Made by a program: the position numbers and the translations under genes. A stretch of 64,000 bases of DNA from Fistularia commersonii (taxonomy: Eukaryota; Chordata; Actinopteri; Syngnathiformes; Fistulariidae). Each line of letters opens with the position of its first letter. Position 1 is the first letter of the stretch. The DNA lies in contig JBBMNZ010000015.1 of assembly GCA_037954325.1 (NCBI GenBank), positions 13,085,501-13,149,500 on the forward strand, written 5' to 3'. The notes beneath the pieces are model-generated. The model was not told the DNA's origin and ran no database searches. It saw nothing but the letters and a program-made list of their open reading frames with translations. This document shows positions 1-12,900 of the stretch, piece after piece.

Positions 1-311
1 AATTAACTGTAGGAGTAAACAAGATTACAGGCCTGTGAGAAATGTTTAATTTTAGAAATAAGAGGGGGAAATAATTAATAAACAAGAATGATAAACTAAA
101 TAATAATCATAATAATGAATAAAAAATGAAGAATAAAAAAATAAAAAGGAGAATAAAATATGTATTTAACTCAGTGGATCTAAAGGGATATTAGTCATAA
201 AACTATATAATTTTTGGTTTGGGGGATTTTTCCATAAGTTTCAAAGATTTTTTTTATATCATTCAAAATCGTCTATAACGAATGTAAAATCGGGGGAACA
301 TTTTTGCATTC

Positions 312-346
<35 letters not shown>
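1..346 (-). mobile_element. L1-like LINE 3' remnant (copy A), ending in a T run
   Basis: Bases 1 to about 310 align by eye with 57735-57980 in the same orientation. Shared landmarks are a start in aattaactgt, then gagtaaacaag, tttttccataagttt, caaagatttttt and acatttttgca. Copy B extends further and, on the minus strand, encodes an L1-type ORF2 C-terminal zinc-finger-like segment, so both are probably antisense 3' LINE ends. A run of about 29 T follows at 314-346, and then unique promoter sequence. The left edge lies outside the window. Confidence 0.6.
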
Positions 347-347
<1 letters not shown>

Positions 348-349
348 TA

Positions 350-454
350 TGCCGGAAGTCCATTCGCTGCCGTGACACCAAAACACGGAAGTGGCGAGTT
401 TGACGTGGACTAAATGCAGAGCGAGGATGGCGCGGCGGCAGTCGGCAGGCTAGG
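350..454 (+). promoter_or_regulatory. hlcs: hlcs core promoter / 5' UTR
   Basis: This GC-rich, TATA-less stretch between the LINE remnant and the hlcs start has two ETS-type motifs (CCGGAAGT at 352-359, CGGAAGTG at 386-393) and a CRE-like TGACGTGG at 401-408. That composition is typical of housekeeping promoters. The transcription start is inferred to lie in this interval; no initiator can be fixed from sequence alone. Confidence 0.55.
427..453 (+). other. upstream ORF in the hlcs leader (8 codons)
   Basis: ATG at 427 has A at -3 and G at +4, a strong initiation context. It opens an 8-codon frame (MARRQSAG) that stops with TAG at 451-453, one base before the hlcs ATG at 455. If the transcript starts upstream of 427, hlcs translation would need leaky scanning or very short-range reinitiation. 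It could instead lie outside the mRNA. Confidence 0.5.
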
Positions 455-3400
455 ATGTTCATAACTGTGTGTTACGTCTATCTTTGGGTCCGTTTCCATA
501 AGTGCTACTCGGCGCTGATCCGCAACCGACTGTCCGGGGCGAACGGCAGCAGCCTCAGCTTCCGTATCCGCTCCGGCTCGGCCTCAGCACCGGCACCGCC
601 GACCGGACGCTACGAAGCCGCCCGGCGGCAGCAACAGCGACCCGGGCCGCCCGAACCGGATCCGGAGGAGGACAACAACCTTTTCCTCCAGCTGGGGGAC
701 AAATCCGTTTGTGTCACCGAGCTCCAGGTGAGCAGGCAAGCTTGCCCTTAAACGACATATACAATATATTTTAGATGTAACTTATGTTCAATGTTCAATA
801 TTCCTGCATTCTGCGTGGACTGACAACCGGTTAGCTTAACTTTGTTGATCCCAAGTGTCACAGTAACATTACAGGGTAGGAAAGTCTGCATATTGTCATC
901 GTAGAAAGAATCTGCAAATACAGGATTTCGATCATTATTGATTCTAATAGAGCACTAATAATAGAATTCTTAAAGAATAGAAATAAGCGAAGACTGTGTG
1001 CCATAGAATAAAATATAAAAGAAATGCTTTGCGCAGGGAATATTTATAGAAATGACAGGGGTACATCAGGAGAGGTGGGTAGTAAAAATGAAATAAGTGA
1101 GGTGTCCTGGGGAGTATGTGTGAATATATAAATATTATATAATTGCATGCATTTTAAACATTTCTTAAACTATATTTATAAAATTATAAATATTGCATGA
1201 CAGTGGTGAGCAGATATGGAGGTGGTGGGGTTGTGCATTCAAAGATATGTTTGTTTACTTGTTCTTTTGATGCACAGCTCGAGGCTAGAAACTTAAGAAA
1301 TAAATGACTAAATAAAATAAAAAAATCAGTATGATGATGTTAGACTTCGATCGGCAGCTGTTTTCTGTCAGTGTTTGCATTGAAGCGGGCCAGTTTGGGT
1401 GCAGATACTGTATATCTCACAAAGAGAAAGGCAGGGTCTGTTTGTATCTACTCACCCCATGGAGGCGAAAGTGGAAAGCGACCTAAATGTGATTTCACGC
1501 ATAAAAAAAAAGTTTCCAAAAGAAAAGTTAAGGCGATCCGTTAAGATGCAAACAACCTCAGTGGCCTCATTACATGATCTGTAAATTAACAAAAGTAGGA
1601 CACAGCAATAGTTTCCAAAAGTGAATTTTCATTATTGCGATTAAATATGAACCAAATGGTGACACCCCCACCCCCCCAAAAAAAAAAAAAAATCCCAACA
1701 AACTCTCAGTACTTTTAAACCTTGAAAATCTAGAATCAACAATTCGCACATCAACTCAGTAACTCATTTAAAGTCACTGGCTTGGGGAATTTTATAAACT
1801 AGACAAAATTAGATCAAATCAGAATCAACTTTATTGTCATTACACATTTGCGGGTGGTGACGAAATGCTGTTTAGCTTTTAACCAAAAGTGCATAAAAAG
1901 CAGCAATCACAGATATAATCATTAAATTAACAGTATGTTCACGGTACATGGTGTCAGTAATTTACAAGTGATTTACAGATTGGTTCCTAAGAACATATTC
2001 AGATGGTTATGTGCCTTACATGATGTAGACTATAGGCAGGAGCTATGGACATAATTTACAGATGATGAGTTATGCTCTACAAAAAACAGTTTCAGTGTAC
2101 ATTAAATAATGATGGAGACAGGACAATATAGTAGTGCATTTTTTATTTTTCTAAACACAGAAAATTCCATCAGTAATGTAACAATAGCATCTGTGCTTAG
2201 CAAAAGATTTTTTTTAATAGCTGAGTTCCTTCTGTCTGGAAGGCATAGTTTATTGAAATCAATTCCCAGTAATTCCATGCTGCTTTCACAGTCCATCTCT
2301 ATATTTAAGATATTTTTTTTTTCTTTTTCTTATTCTTCTTATTTATGCAGAGTGTGGAAAAGAGGTAAAGACATGTAGGAATGGGTGGAGAAAGGTGTCA
2401 GGGGTATTATGTGAGAGAAGACTATCAGCCGGAATGAAAGGAAAGGTGTACAAGACAGTGGTGAGACCAGCAATGTTGAATGGCCTAGAAACAGTGACAG
2501 TGATTTTAAAAAAATTAAAAAAAGGAGCCAGAGCTGGAAGTCGCAAAGATGAAGGTGCTAAGGTTTTCTTTGGGAGGGACCAGGATGGATAGGATCAGGA
2601 ATTAGTTCATCAGAGGAACAGCACATGTTAAATGTTTGTGGAGAGAGGGTCAGAGAAGCCAGACTGAGATGGCTGGGTCATGTACAGAGGAGGGATAGAG
2701 AATATATCGGTAGACGGATGCTGGAATTGGAGCTGACAGGTAGGAGGTCTAGAGGAAGACCAAAGAGAAGATTTATGGACGTAGTGAGAGAAGATATGAA
2801 GTTAGTTGGTGTGAGAGAGGAGGATACAGAGAAAAGGGTTATATGGAGAAGGTGGATTCGCTGTGGCGACTCCTGAAGGGAAAAACCAAAAGAATAAGGA
2901 TAAGATACCTATTTATTTATGCACTATTTAATGTCTATATCACCTGTATTTTTGTATAGAATAACTTAACATAGTTACATTTCTACTTGTAGATGATGTC
3001 CATATTATGTCCAGATGGAACTACATTTAATGCACATATCCATCTGTATTATATGTTCATACTACCTAATCTGTACAGCCCTTGTAAATTATTGACATAA
3101 TATACTATGTACATACTGATAATTTATTCATCAGTTTGCTGCTTTTTGGCATTTAGAAGCTAAATTGCATTTGCACATGCGTCATGACAATAAAGTTGAG
3201 TGTAACCTAATGGCCTTTGTATCCATCTGTGCATTACTTATGACTAACTTCCCTGTCATGTCTATGTGTCACTATTTACTTATTTTCTGTCTGTGCTGTC
3301 TCAAGGTTTGCGATGACCTCGGCAAATGGACCGTGTTGGCGGAGTCCTCGGTCATTAGTTGCCCACGGGTAGCGAACATTTCATTCATCATAGAAGCCGC

Positions 3401-3912
3401 CGAACACACGTTCGACGACCACGCATCTCACACGGCGAACAAGAAAGTAGGCACAATGTGTTATCACAAATATACTCTCGCAATAGCTGAGATTGGATTT
3501 AATGTATTTGACTTGGGGGGGAAAAAAGCCGTTCGTCTCCTTTTGTCTACAGCGAACTAATCAGCTTATATATATTTCCACCGTTTTCTCTAATTTATAT
3601 TTAATACTCTCGTAATCGTTGCAATTTCCCGTCTAAAACAGCAGCAACATGAAATCAGGTCATTGCCGTGCACTGACTCATTCTTGCAAGGTCGCCCCAA
3701 TTGCGCAGAAGCATTCTAATGCACCAAGTTGCAGAAGCGTAATAACTGCGGTCACATCGGCAACGTGGGCAAACACCCAGGAAAGGGCAGATTATGTAGA
3801 GCGAATGTATCCTCATTATATTACTAACCCCCCAAAAAACGCCATATTTTTACATCCTTTTTTTTTTTTTTTAATTTCTTTGATTGCGATATACATTTTG
3901 ATTGTCAAATTC

Positions 3913-3950
<38 letters not shown>

Positions 3951-6900
3951 GGTGTTGAAATGGTCTGACTACTGTTGTCCTCTGGCCTGCAGTCCCGGCC
4001 GTCCATTCAGGGCACTGGCTCAGGCCACCATTGAGAATTTCAGTCGGCTCGGGGTGGCTTTTATAGAGGATCGCCTCCGACTGGACACAGGACTGGCGCC
4101 ATCAAAAATAATCCGTAAGTGTCCCTCAGTTGCATTTTGCGTCGCCCAACCTGTCCCTGCCACAAAAAAAAAACACTCATTGAGCATGGGTTGGAAGCCC
4201 CAAGTTACTTTTCAACATGAAGAAGTGCGTATGAATATAGTCACATGAATATGATCATGTTTTTCGATACCGCTAATGCTACCCGTACATCCAAATACTT
4301 TGAAAAGATTTGGAAGAGACTCATGGAAAACTATCTGCTTTAAGAGTTTTAACCCTGAGACTGAGATTTTGCAAAGCCAATGAATCTTACAGTGTCACTA
4401 TTCACAAGACTATAACGTGATTCTGTCTGCAATTTTTTACGCCCCATGCAATGTTTCAGCGGGTATTTGCAAAGCCGTTGCTATTTCAGTCCATTGCTTT
4501 TCCTTCTCCACTTGGTTGTGAGAGTCAACATCGTGCAAGACGAGCTATTCTGCCCACAGCCCCAACATCCTCTCCTCTGTCTGGGGGGTCCAAACTGATC
4601 GGGACATCCTTCGCCGTTCCCGTTCATCCATACCGCTAATAAATACCGTCTCGGCCGCCAATATCGCTCTGCCGATTGTCTACCTGATTGATTGTGTCGT
4701 GCCACCGTAGAGACTGACAGATTTGCAATAATATTCAACACGATTTATATTGTCAATTTATAAGCCCAAGACTGGGAAAAGACTGATCTAAGATTAGCAT
4801 TTTACACTTAATGTCCAAGATGATGGGAGCGCGCTGTGACTCCAGTAAAACTCCAAAGACTTCCTTCTGACGTTCAGTTTTTAGTTTGTGACTGTGAAAA
4901 TCATTAGACACAAGTACAGCATTGGTCTGAAATGCTTCATCTCATATGTCATCCCGACAAGCGATGCCCTTAGGGAAGGTCTTTCGGGCTTCGTTTGAAT
5001 CCTGGTACAAAACCGTTGTAAAAGTCTGGGTTGGATGAACCTACGGTTGCACACCGTTCTTTAATTGCTTTCGATAGAGGAAAATAATGAATCGTCACTT
5101 TTCCAATGTACTTGTATTTACAGCCGTTCTCCTAAAAGACTCCACTCTGGACAGACTGTTGAAGAAGCAGCACTCGCACAGCCCCATGACAGTAACGTCA
5201 TCGCCCTGCAGCGCCCCAGCCGAGAAAGGTCAACATTTGGCGAACCATCAGCAGACGCCATCCCGTCTAACCAGCCTTCTCCTCACGCCCAAGGCAAGGA
5301 GGCGGTTAGAGGAGCGACGAGGGTCCGAGCCGACCCGCAACGCCTCAGATTTAGTTCCCGTTTGTGACTCAGAGGACCGTTCTTTGGGGAATAACCACCA
5401 CATGGAGGGCCACGGACACCACCTTCACCTGTCCAGCTGCAACGAGTGTTTGGAGCTAGAAAACAGCACCATTCTGTCAGTAAAATTCGCCTCGGCGGAG
5501 AATATCCCAGACCTTCCTGATGATAACTCCGCGCAGCCGGATAGCGGCGATGAGATTATGGACGAGCCGGACAAGGCGGCCGAAGAGTCCTCCGGCCGAG
5601 AGGCGGGAATCGTTCACTGCAACAAACTGCCAAATGTTCTGGTCTACACCAGCGGTTGCCAGGAGCGCTTCGAGACGGTTCGGCGAGCTCTGACCGACTG
5701 CCTAAACATGGAGAACTACACGGTTTATCCCCTCCTGCCGCAGCAGGCGCTGAGCGACCCCTGGCTGGACACCACCAGGCTCCTGGTGCTGGCGGAGGAG
5801 GAGCCGCTGACGCCCCAGCTGCAGACGCGCTTTCTGAACTATCTGGGTCAGGGCGGGAGGGTCCTGGGCCTCGCCTCCTCCCTCTGCCCCGCCGGCCTCT
5901 CTCTGGAGGTCAAGGAGGACCTCTGCGGGCAGGTGCGCAGGTTGAGTTTCACCCGGGAGGACAGCACGGAGCTGGAGCTGAGCGCGCTGGCGAGCGGCAA
6001 GGTCTTCCTTAGAGACGTTCAGGGCGGGGGAGAGGTGGAGCTGTGGGGCGAACTGAAAGGGGAGGCCCCACACCCGAGGGAGATGGTTATTGTGAGGGTC
6101 ACCCATGGAGAGGATGGAGGGGAAGCGGTCATCTGTCAGGTAAAGATAGGACGTTACTTCAACTGTTAATGGTCATCAATGTTTTTTCTTTTAGAACTGG
6201 ACGGAGGAGTCCATTTTTGTGTACAGCAGTCCATCGCTATGTCGCGGTTCACTTTTTGCTGTCTCACTAGAATTGTGAGGAAAATCCGTATATAAAATTG
6301 TCTCGTGGATTGAAAATCCAGGTTTTTTTTAAATCTGGATTTTTAATCTGCATTTATTTTGCAGTTTCATTAAAAATCCAGTCTTTTAAATCACAGGTTT
6401 TTAAATCGTGGATTAATAATCCCAATTTTTAATGAAACTGCGGAAAAAAATAATAATTGATTTTCAATCCGCGGATTGAAAATCCAAATGTTTAATGAAA
6501 CTGCGAAAAAAACCAATTGATTTTTAATCCACTGATTGAAATCTGGATTTTCAATCCACAGATTAAAAATCCAAATTATTAATGAAACTGCGAAAAATAT
6601 GTGGATTAAATATCCAGATTTTTAAATTGCAGATTAAAAAAATTTTTTTTTTTCTTTTTTTTATGAAACCGAGGGAAAATCAGGATTTTCTCTTCAAATG
6701 CTATGCCATACAATTTTTAATTGTATTGAATAGTAGATTAAAAATCTAGATTTTTTTCCGCAGATGCATAAAAGGTGTAATCGAAATGATCTGATTGTCA
6801 GCACGAAGAAGGAGAAAAGGAATCAATTTTTTTCTGGGTTTTTACTTTTTGATCAAGGGGCATGCTTTTGCAAGGTAATTTTATAAAAAAATCAAGAATT

Positions 6901-9900
6901 CAAAATTCATGAGTGTGTCTAATATTCTGATTCATAGCTAAGATACATCCTTTATTTTAAACTGATGTGTTAAGTAATTTAAGAGTACTTCTCAGATTAA
7001 GCATTAGATCACGACATGTGTTTGACATGTCATTGAATGTCCTCCTTTGTGGCCCACATTTTATATTTTTATTATTACCAGTCAGTTAAACAGCAGCTCA
7101 ATTTCAGAATTTTTTGCCACAATGGATATGTGCAATTTTGCCTTATTGTGTTTTGCTTTTCTCAGTATAGACAATCGGTCCATGACCGGAATCATCTGGG
7201 ATTTCAGCGCCATAAGTTACAACAACAAAGACTTCGAAACCCCTCTCCCTGTAGTACTCCACAATGAAATTTGACCGTTGTTTTGCAAATTAAATACAAA
7301 GTAATTGTCCATATTCAGAAATTCTGCAGACTTGTGTTTTAGTTTAATCAGATTTTTTGGGATATTTTCTAATGCAATTATTAAAAAGTCTTTCTGATTC
7401 CATTTAATGTAAAAATATCAGTGTTTTTTTTTTTGTTTGTTTGTTTTATTTATTTATTTATTTATTTATTTATGTATTTATTTAGATCCTCACATTTGGA
7501 TGATTTTTTTTTTCTTCTCTCCACGTCACTGACATTCATGCCTGACTTAATTTCTACTATAGATGAATTAGACAGAACATTTTTGCAGTGACACTTGCAT
7601 TCGGTAGAAAAAGTGTCAAAAAATGAACATGACTTCATATCAGGAAATTGGGAATAAATAAACGCTGCTCTTTAAATGTCCACACTTTTAAACACGGGAC
7701 AGGCGGGGAGCGAGTCTTTCAGTTTTTTCTCCCATGCATCCCATGTCCGCAGGTCCACCTGGAAATCGCTCCCGACGACCCGAGCTTGACAAAAGAGGGT
7801 TTCGACAAGCTGAAGATGAGCAACAGCCTGCGATGCGAAATCCTGACAGAGATCCTTACCTCCCTGGGCCTGAGCTGCCAACCCAGTCAGGCTCCAGCGC
7901 CGAGCCCCATCCACCTGCTGGCCACCTCCCAGGTACTGTATTTTCCGCACTATAAGGCGCGTTGGATTATAAGGCGCACCTTCAATGAATGGCCTGTTTT
8001 AAAACTGTTTTCATATATAGGGCGCACCGCATTATAAGGTGTATAAAATGGAAACTACTGCAGTGGCTTGGGTTGCATTATGCATCCACTCGATGAAGCT
8101 GCGCTAAAGGGAATGTCAACAAAACACTCAGATAAGTCAGTCAGTCAGACAGACTTCATTAATTTATTTATATTATTCTCTTGAGGTTAATTTTTCGTCT
8201 TTTTATTGAAATTGAGAGGTATACTAATAACAATAAAAAGGCCCAGAGAACCACAACATAAATATTAAACCCAACATTTTCATGGATAAGGAAGCCCAAT
8301 AAGGTAACCAAGAGATGAGAGAAGAAATTGGAATTTAAGGTTTTATTTTTTAGTGTATTTTAAAGCTGATTTAAGACACGGGTCGAAACCAACCCGTTAA
8401 CACTGGGGATGGTAGCAGAAAACTAACAGGGGAGGAAGGTTAATAGAATACAAACCAGTGTTCCGACAACTACTTTCACTCCTAAATCAAGTTAGTGCAT
8501 TCACAATAAGGCCGCCTTTGTTGAAAACAATGTATTTCCAACTCCATTTGTCAAAGTCCAAAGCTTTTCATAAAACGAAAGGACCAAGAAGGACCGTCTC
8601 TAAATTCACTGATGTTCATGTCGCTAGCTAGCGCTGTTTCCTTCATTGGAATTGTGACTGTAGAGACGCTTCTACTTGCCGCTCTGTTCGAGTTTGTCCT
8701 CCCAACTTTGGTCGTCTCGCTTTGTTTCCTCGGAAACTTTGTTTAGTCGTCTTTACTTGGCGCAGGTCACCTTGTTGTTTCTTCCACTTTCGTACAATTG
8801 ATTCATTGATGCTGAATTCTCTTGCTGCTGCTCTATTTCCGTGTTCTACTGCGTGATCGATCGCCTTGAGTTTGAACTCTTGTCGAAAGCATGTCTCTTG
8901 AAAGGTGCCATTCTGAGGTCTTTATACACACACAAGTGGCGTGCGACTGGAATTCCCCTTTACCGTTTTTACCGCTGCTACTTCGGCGACGCCCCCCGAC
9001 CACGGTAGCCAGAATTAACCAATATTGATCCATATATAAGGGCCATCTGATTATAAGACGCACTGTTGGTTTTTGAGAACATTAAGGCCTTTTCTAGGTT
9101 GGAAAATAAGGTACTTATTTATTTTTGGTTTCTGCAATTTGCTGAGTACATTGCAGTTGGGTTTGTGATCACGGTTTCCGACTTTGCGTAGAAAAAGGCA
9201 CAAAGCCGATGTGGCAGGAAACCTTCTCGTCGCACCTTCGTCTGAGTCGGTGATTAGAAACTGCGGTTTCAGAGACAAAGTTCATTAACTACCGCCATGA
9301 ATCAGCCATTTATCAAAGATGACATTTTGGAAACAACTACATATTACAAAACAGGTTAGAAAACAATTCATGTCAAAATTCATATATCTTTATCGACAAA
9401 CATAGTCGTATTCTCCATATCCTGATGTATCATAATAAAACCTTGGTATCGTTGGTACAATGATGTCTCTGTCTCTAGTTAATTGGAGCATTGAGAGACC
9501 AAAATAACACCATGTAATCAAGCATCCAAATCATTCACATTTTCTTATTAAAGGCTTATTATGCAAAGGTTTCTTATCGCTCTTCATATTTAGCGAAATG
9601 TCCCAGAAACTGAGTGCAGTCAACAAAAGTGCAGATGCAAAAAGACCAAAAATGGAATAACAGAAAGTGGACAGTGCAGTAGAGGTAGTTAATAATCTGT
9701 TATCACTAAGATATACAAATATCAGGGAAAAAATGAATACAATTTAGCAACCTATAAAAATAAAGGTAAAATAACAATAATTAAAGAATACAAACAATGT
9801 TTAATAAGTATAAATATGTGCAAATTTGGCAAGTAATGCAATGGAAATAGCAGCAATACCTATTAATGAATGAATGAATGAATAGGTGAAAAAAGTCTTA

Positions 9901-12900
9901 AGACAGAAGAACTGGGTGTTAAACAGCTGAACAGCAGCAGGAATATTCCAGAGGATGTCAGAGCAGAAGCAAGGCGGCTGAGAAAGATTTTCCAACAAAT
10001 TTTATTCAAGGATTACATTTTAAATTATTTTCTTTTAAGCCCAAGAGGATGATAGTGCCTTGTTTATTGATGCGTGTTCTCAAAAAGCAGCGCTAGATGG
10101 AGCCAGAGCATCATGTTGCTGAGGAGCAACCGAGTTAAAAAACATGTTTTTGGGCAATTATTCAAATACTTTATCTAAGTTAAGATTCTTTTGAATGGTG
10201 TGAAAACCTTTTTTGTTTCAGGGAAAAACTCAGAAAAACACTAAACAATAATATTATTGAAAATGTGTCCCTTAGAACAGCTGTCCTTCACTGACCTCAT
10301 TTGTTTTGCTGTTCGTGTCTTGAAGTGTCACCCCTTTCAGATGACATGGCAACACTTTCAATGTTAAAATGTCCTTCCAACAAAAACCCTATCTAAAAAC
10401 ACAACAGCCTATCTAGTTTTCAAGAATAGTTTAAAACATTTTTTTTGCAACAATCTACTGCCAGGGTTGCCCTTCTTCAGCAGTGCATTAGCATGTAAAC
10501 ATTCACAATATACATACATTAGAAAGGATTTCACCAATAAATGTAATTATTGATTGCATTTTCAGCATAACACAATCCTTTTTAACGCCAAACTCAATGA
10601 AAAGGCCAGTTTAGGTATATCACCTCTGACAGCTGAAAAAAATAGTATCATATTAGATTTGTACATGTGTGCCTTAATGAAGTCAGTGTTTATTTATTGA
10701 AGTGTTACACTTTTGTATATTTGTACAGCGCTGACTTCTGCCCCTGCCACTTTGTCCCGACAAACGGCGCACTGATGTAAATTTGAGGCTACAGAATGGT
10801 TTCCAGATTGCAGTAACCGTGGAGAAAGAGCCCTCACTCTTAACAGGACAGACCCTCTCTGCTCTTGGGTACTTTGCAAGGTGAACTTCCTGCTAGGGTT
10901 GTTGTCTCCTAGTTGCTTTCCTAGTTTAAGGTGAATTAAAATGAATGTTTGAGAAAGTTCTGACATTCAGTGAGACACAAATGCTTTCAAGTACATGCAT
11001 TAAACATTCAGCACGCTAAATAAAATATTAATCCCAAAAAATCCACTAACTCAGATTATTTTTTGGTGCCACGAAATGTCTATTTTTATTTATTTATTTA
11101 TTTTGCTTATAAATTTTGCCTCATGTAACTATAACGTAAGTAAATACATACAAAATAACATTACATCTCAAACATAGAGCTTGTGCAGCCAACCAGTCCG
11201 GACAGTTAACCTGATTAATCCAAAACGGACGAAGTAATTGAATAACAGCAAAATTACTTTGCAGTTTCGTCGCATTTTAAATCAAGAAGTTCGATAGTTT
11301 CTTCTCCACCAGAGAGCGCTAAGAAGTGGAGGGGATTGCTCCTTTGGTCCTATTCAGCTTTGTACGTGCACATTGAATTTTTGAAGTCTCTGGCTGCACT
11401 GTTTTTAATTCAGGAGAGGCAAATAATTTATAATTTAACTAAACTAAATTATTATTATTGTTATTATTATTGTTGTTATTGTTATTATTATTGTTATTGT
11501 TATTGTTATTGTTGCATCCATTATTCTTTAGTTCTGGAATTAAAATGCTGATTTAAATCTAAATATTGCATATCATTTCCAGTGCTAATTTATTTTGAAT
11601 TTGAAAAAAAAAACAATTTGATGAATTATCCAATATTAATGGGTCATTGGTCACCACCACTTCACAATATTTTATAAAAAAAATTATTTATTTGTTAAAA
11701 TAAAGAAAATTAAACTTTTATCTGACTTGTCTGTCAAAATGTTGCCCAAAATATTTTTACATTTTTGTACTTGCTATAAATTCGAAAAGGCCGTCTGCTG
11801 CTGGTATTAACTGGTATTTATCTTCCCGCCGGCGTGTCTTCGTTGCCCAAAACATGTTGAAACCCTTCATTTTGAGGTTTGAACTGCAACAGCTCTCGTG
11901 TTGTTGTAAAAGTTCCAGCAGCAGAGTGGAAGCAGAGCATCACACACACACACACACACACACACAAGATTACAATCCCATATATGCAGAGTATTGCCCT
12001 GTCACTTGTTCATTTCTTTTTTTTTTCCTTTTCCTTTTTTTAGCCATCAACAAAGTGTTAGAAATTCTTTCAAGAAAGGATTATTAAATTGTATTATTGC
12101 TGCCGCTGAAGGGTTCCTGTAGTCACTCTGGTAGCAGGATTCTCCAGCTGATGAAAACCATCTGGGCCTCGCACTAATATTCAGCGCTGTGGGGATCCGT
12201 GCGGCTGTCTGTCATTACTGCTCAGGAGGTGTTCCCGTTCTTGCCAATATGCTTAAAATCGCCATTTCTCCCTCCTCCTCCCCCACCCGTCTGCTGATTT
12301 AGCCGGCCACCGAGTAGAATAAATAGAATAAAAGCGAGGAATTCAGGGTTTTCGCCAGGATTTTTTTTTTTTCCCAGCCTTCGCAGGGATTGGCGGGACG
12401 CTCGCCCGGGGGGGGGGTCATCACGGGTCGACTCTCCTCAACGGTCGTGTTTGCGGCGCTGCTCGTCCCTCTGTCCGTCAGCAGCTCGACGCTGTCTGGG
12501 CAAATTTCATGAGACTTTCAGAAAGTGATACACAGCTTGTAAAAGATACGTAAGATGTCAAAGCAGATCTCGACACAGCTGTTTTAACATTATAAGATGC
12601 AACATTGAACATCTTTGAAATCTGCAATCTCCTCAGTAAATCGCTGAGTAGCCACTCGAAGTTTTGTCAATATTATTAAGTTTTTTCGAAAGACTTAATG
12701 AAAAACTTGGCTGAATTCAGCTCATCTATAATATTCTTCTCAGTTGGTTGTTGCTGTGCTCTGAAATTGAACGTTTTAATAGTTTTACACTTTTGAAGTG
12801 GGCAATTCAGTGCAATTTGAATTATTTAGATCACGAGTTATATTCAAATTTCCCAGACTTGATGGTCTTCCTCTGCTCTGTCTCCCACGCAGGACGTCAA

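Larger units (their letters stand above)
728..3305. other. hlcs intron 1
   Basis: The left part (728-1800) is AT-rich with nothing recognisable. The right part is a stack of transposon debris: an antisense copy of a dispersed repeat at about 1811-2100, a LINE 3' end at about 2340-2905, and a sense copy of the same dispersed-repeat end near 3160-3205. These are listed separately. Confidence 0.6.

Noticed and set aside
5656..6106. Overlapping frames on both strands inside hlcs exon 4
   Set aside because: They are shadows of the GC-rich hlcs coding frame and have no family resemblance of their own.
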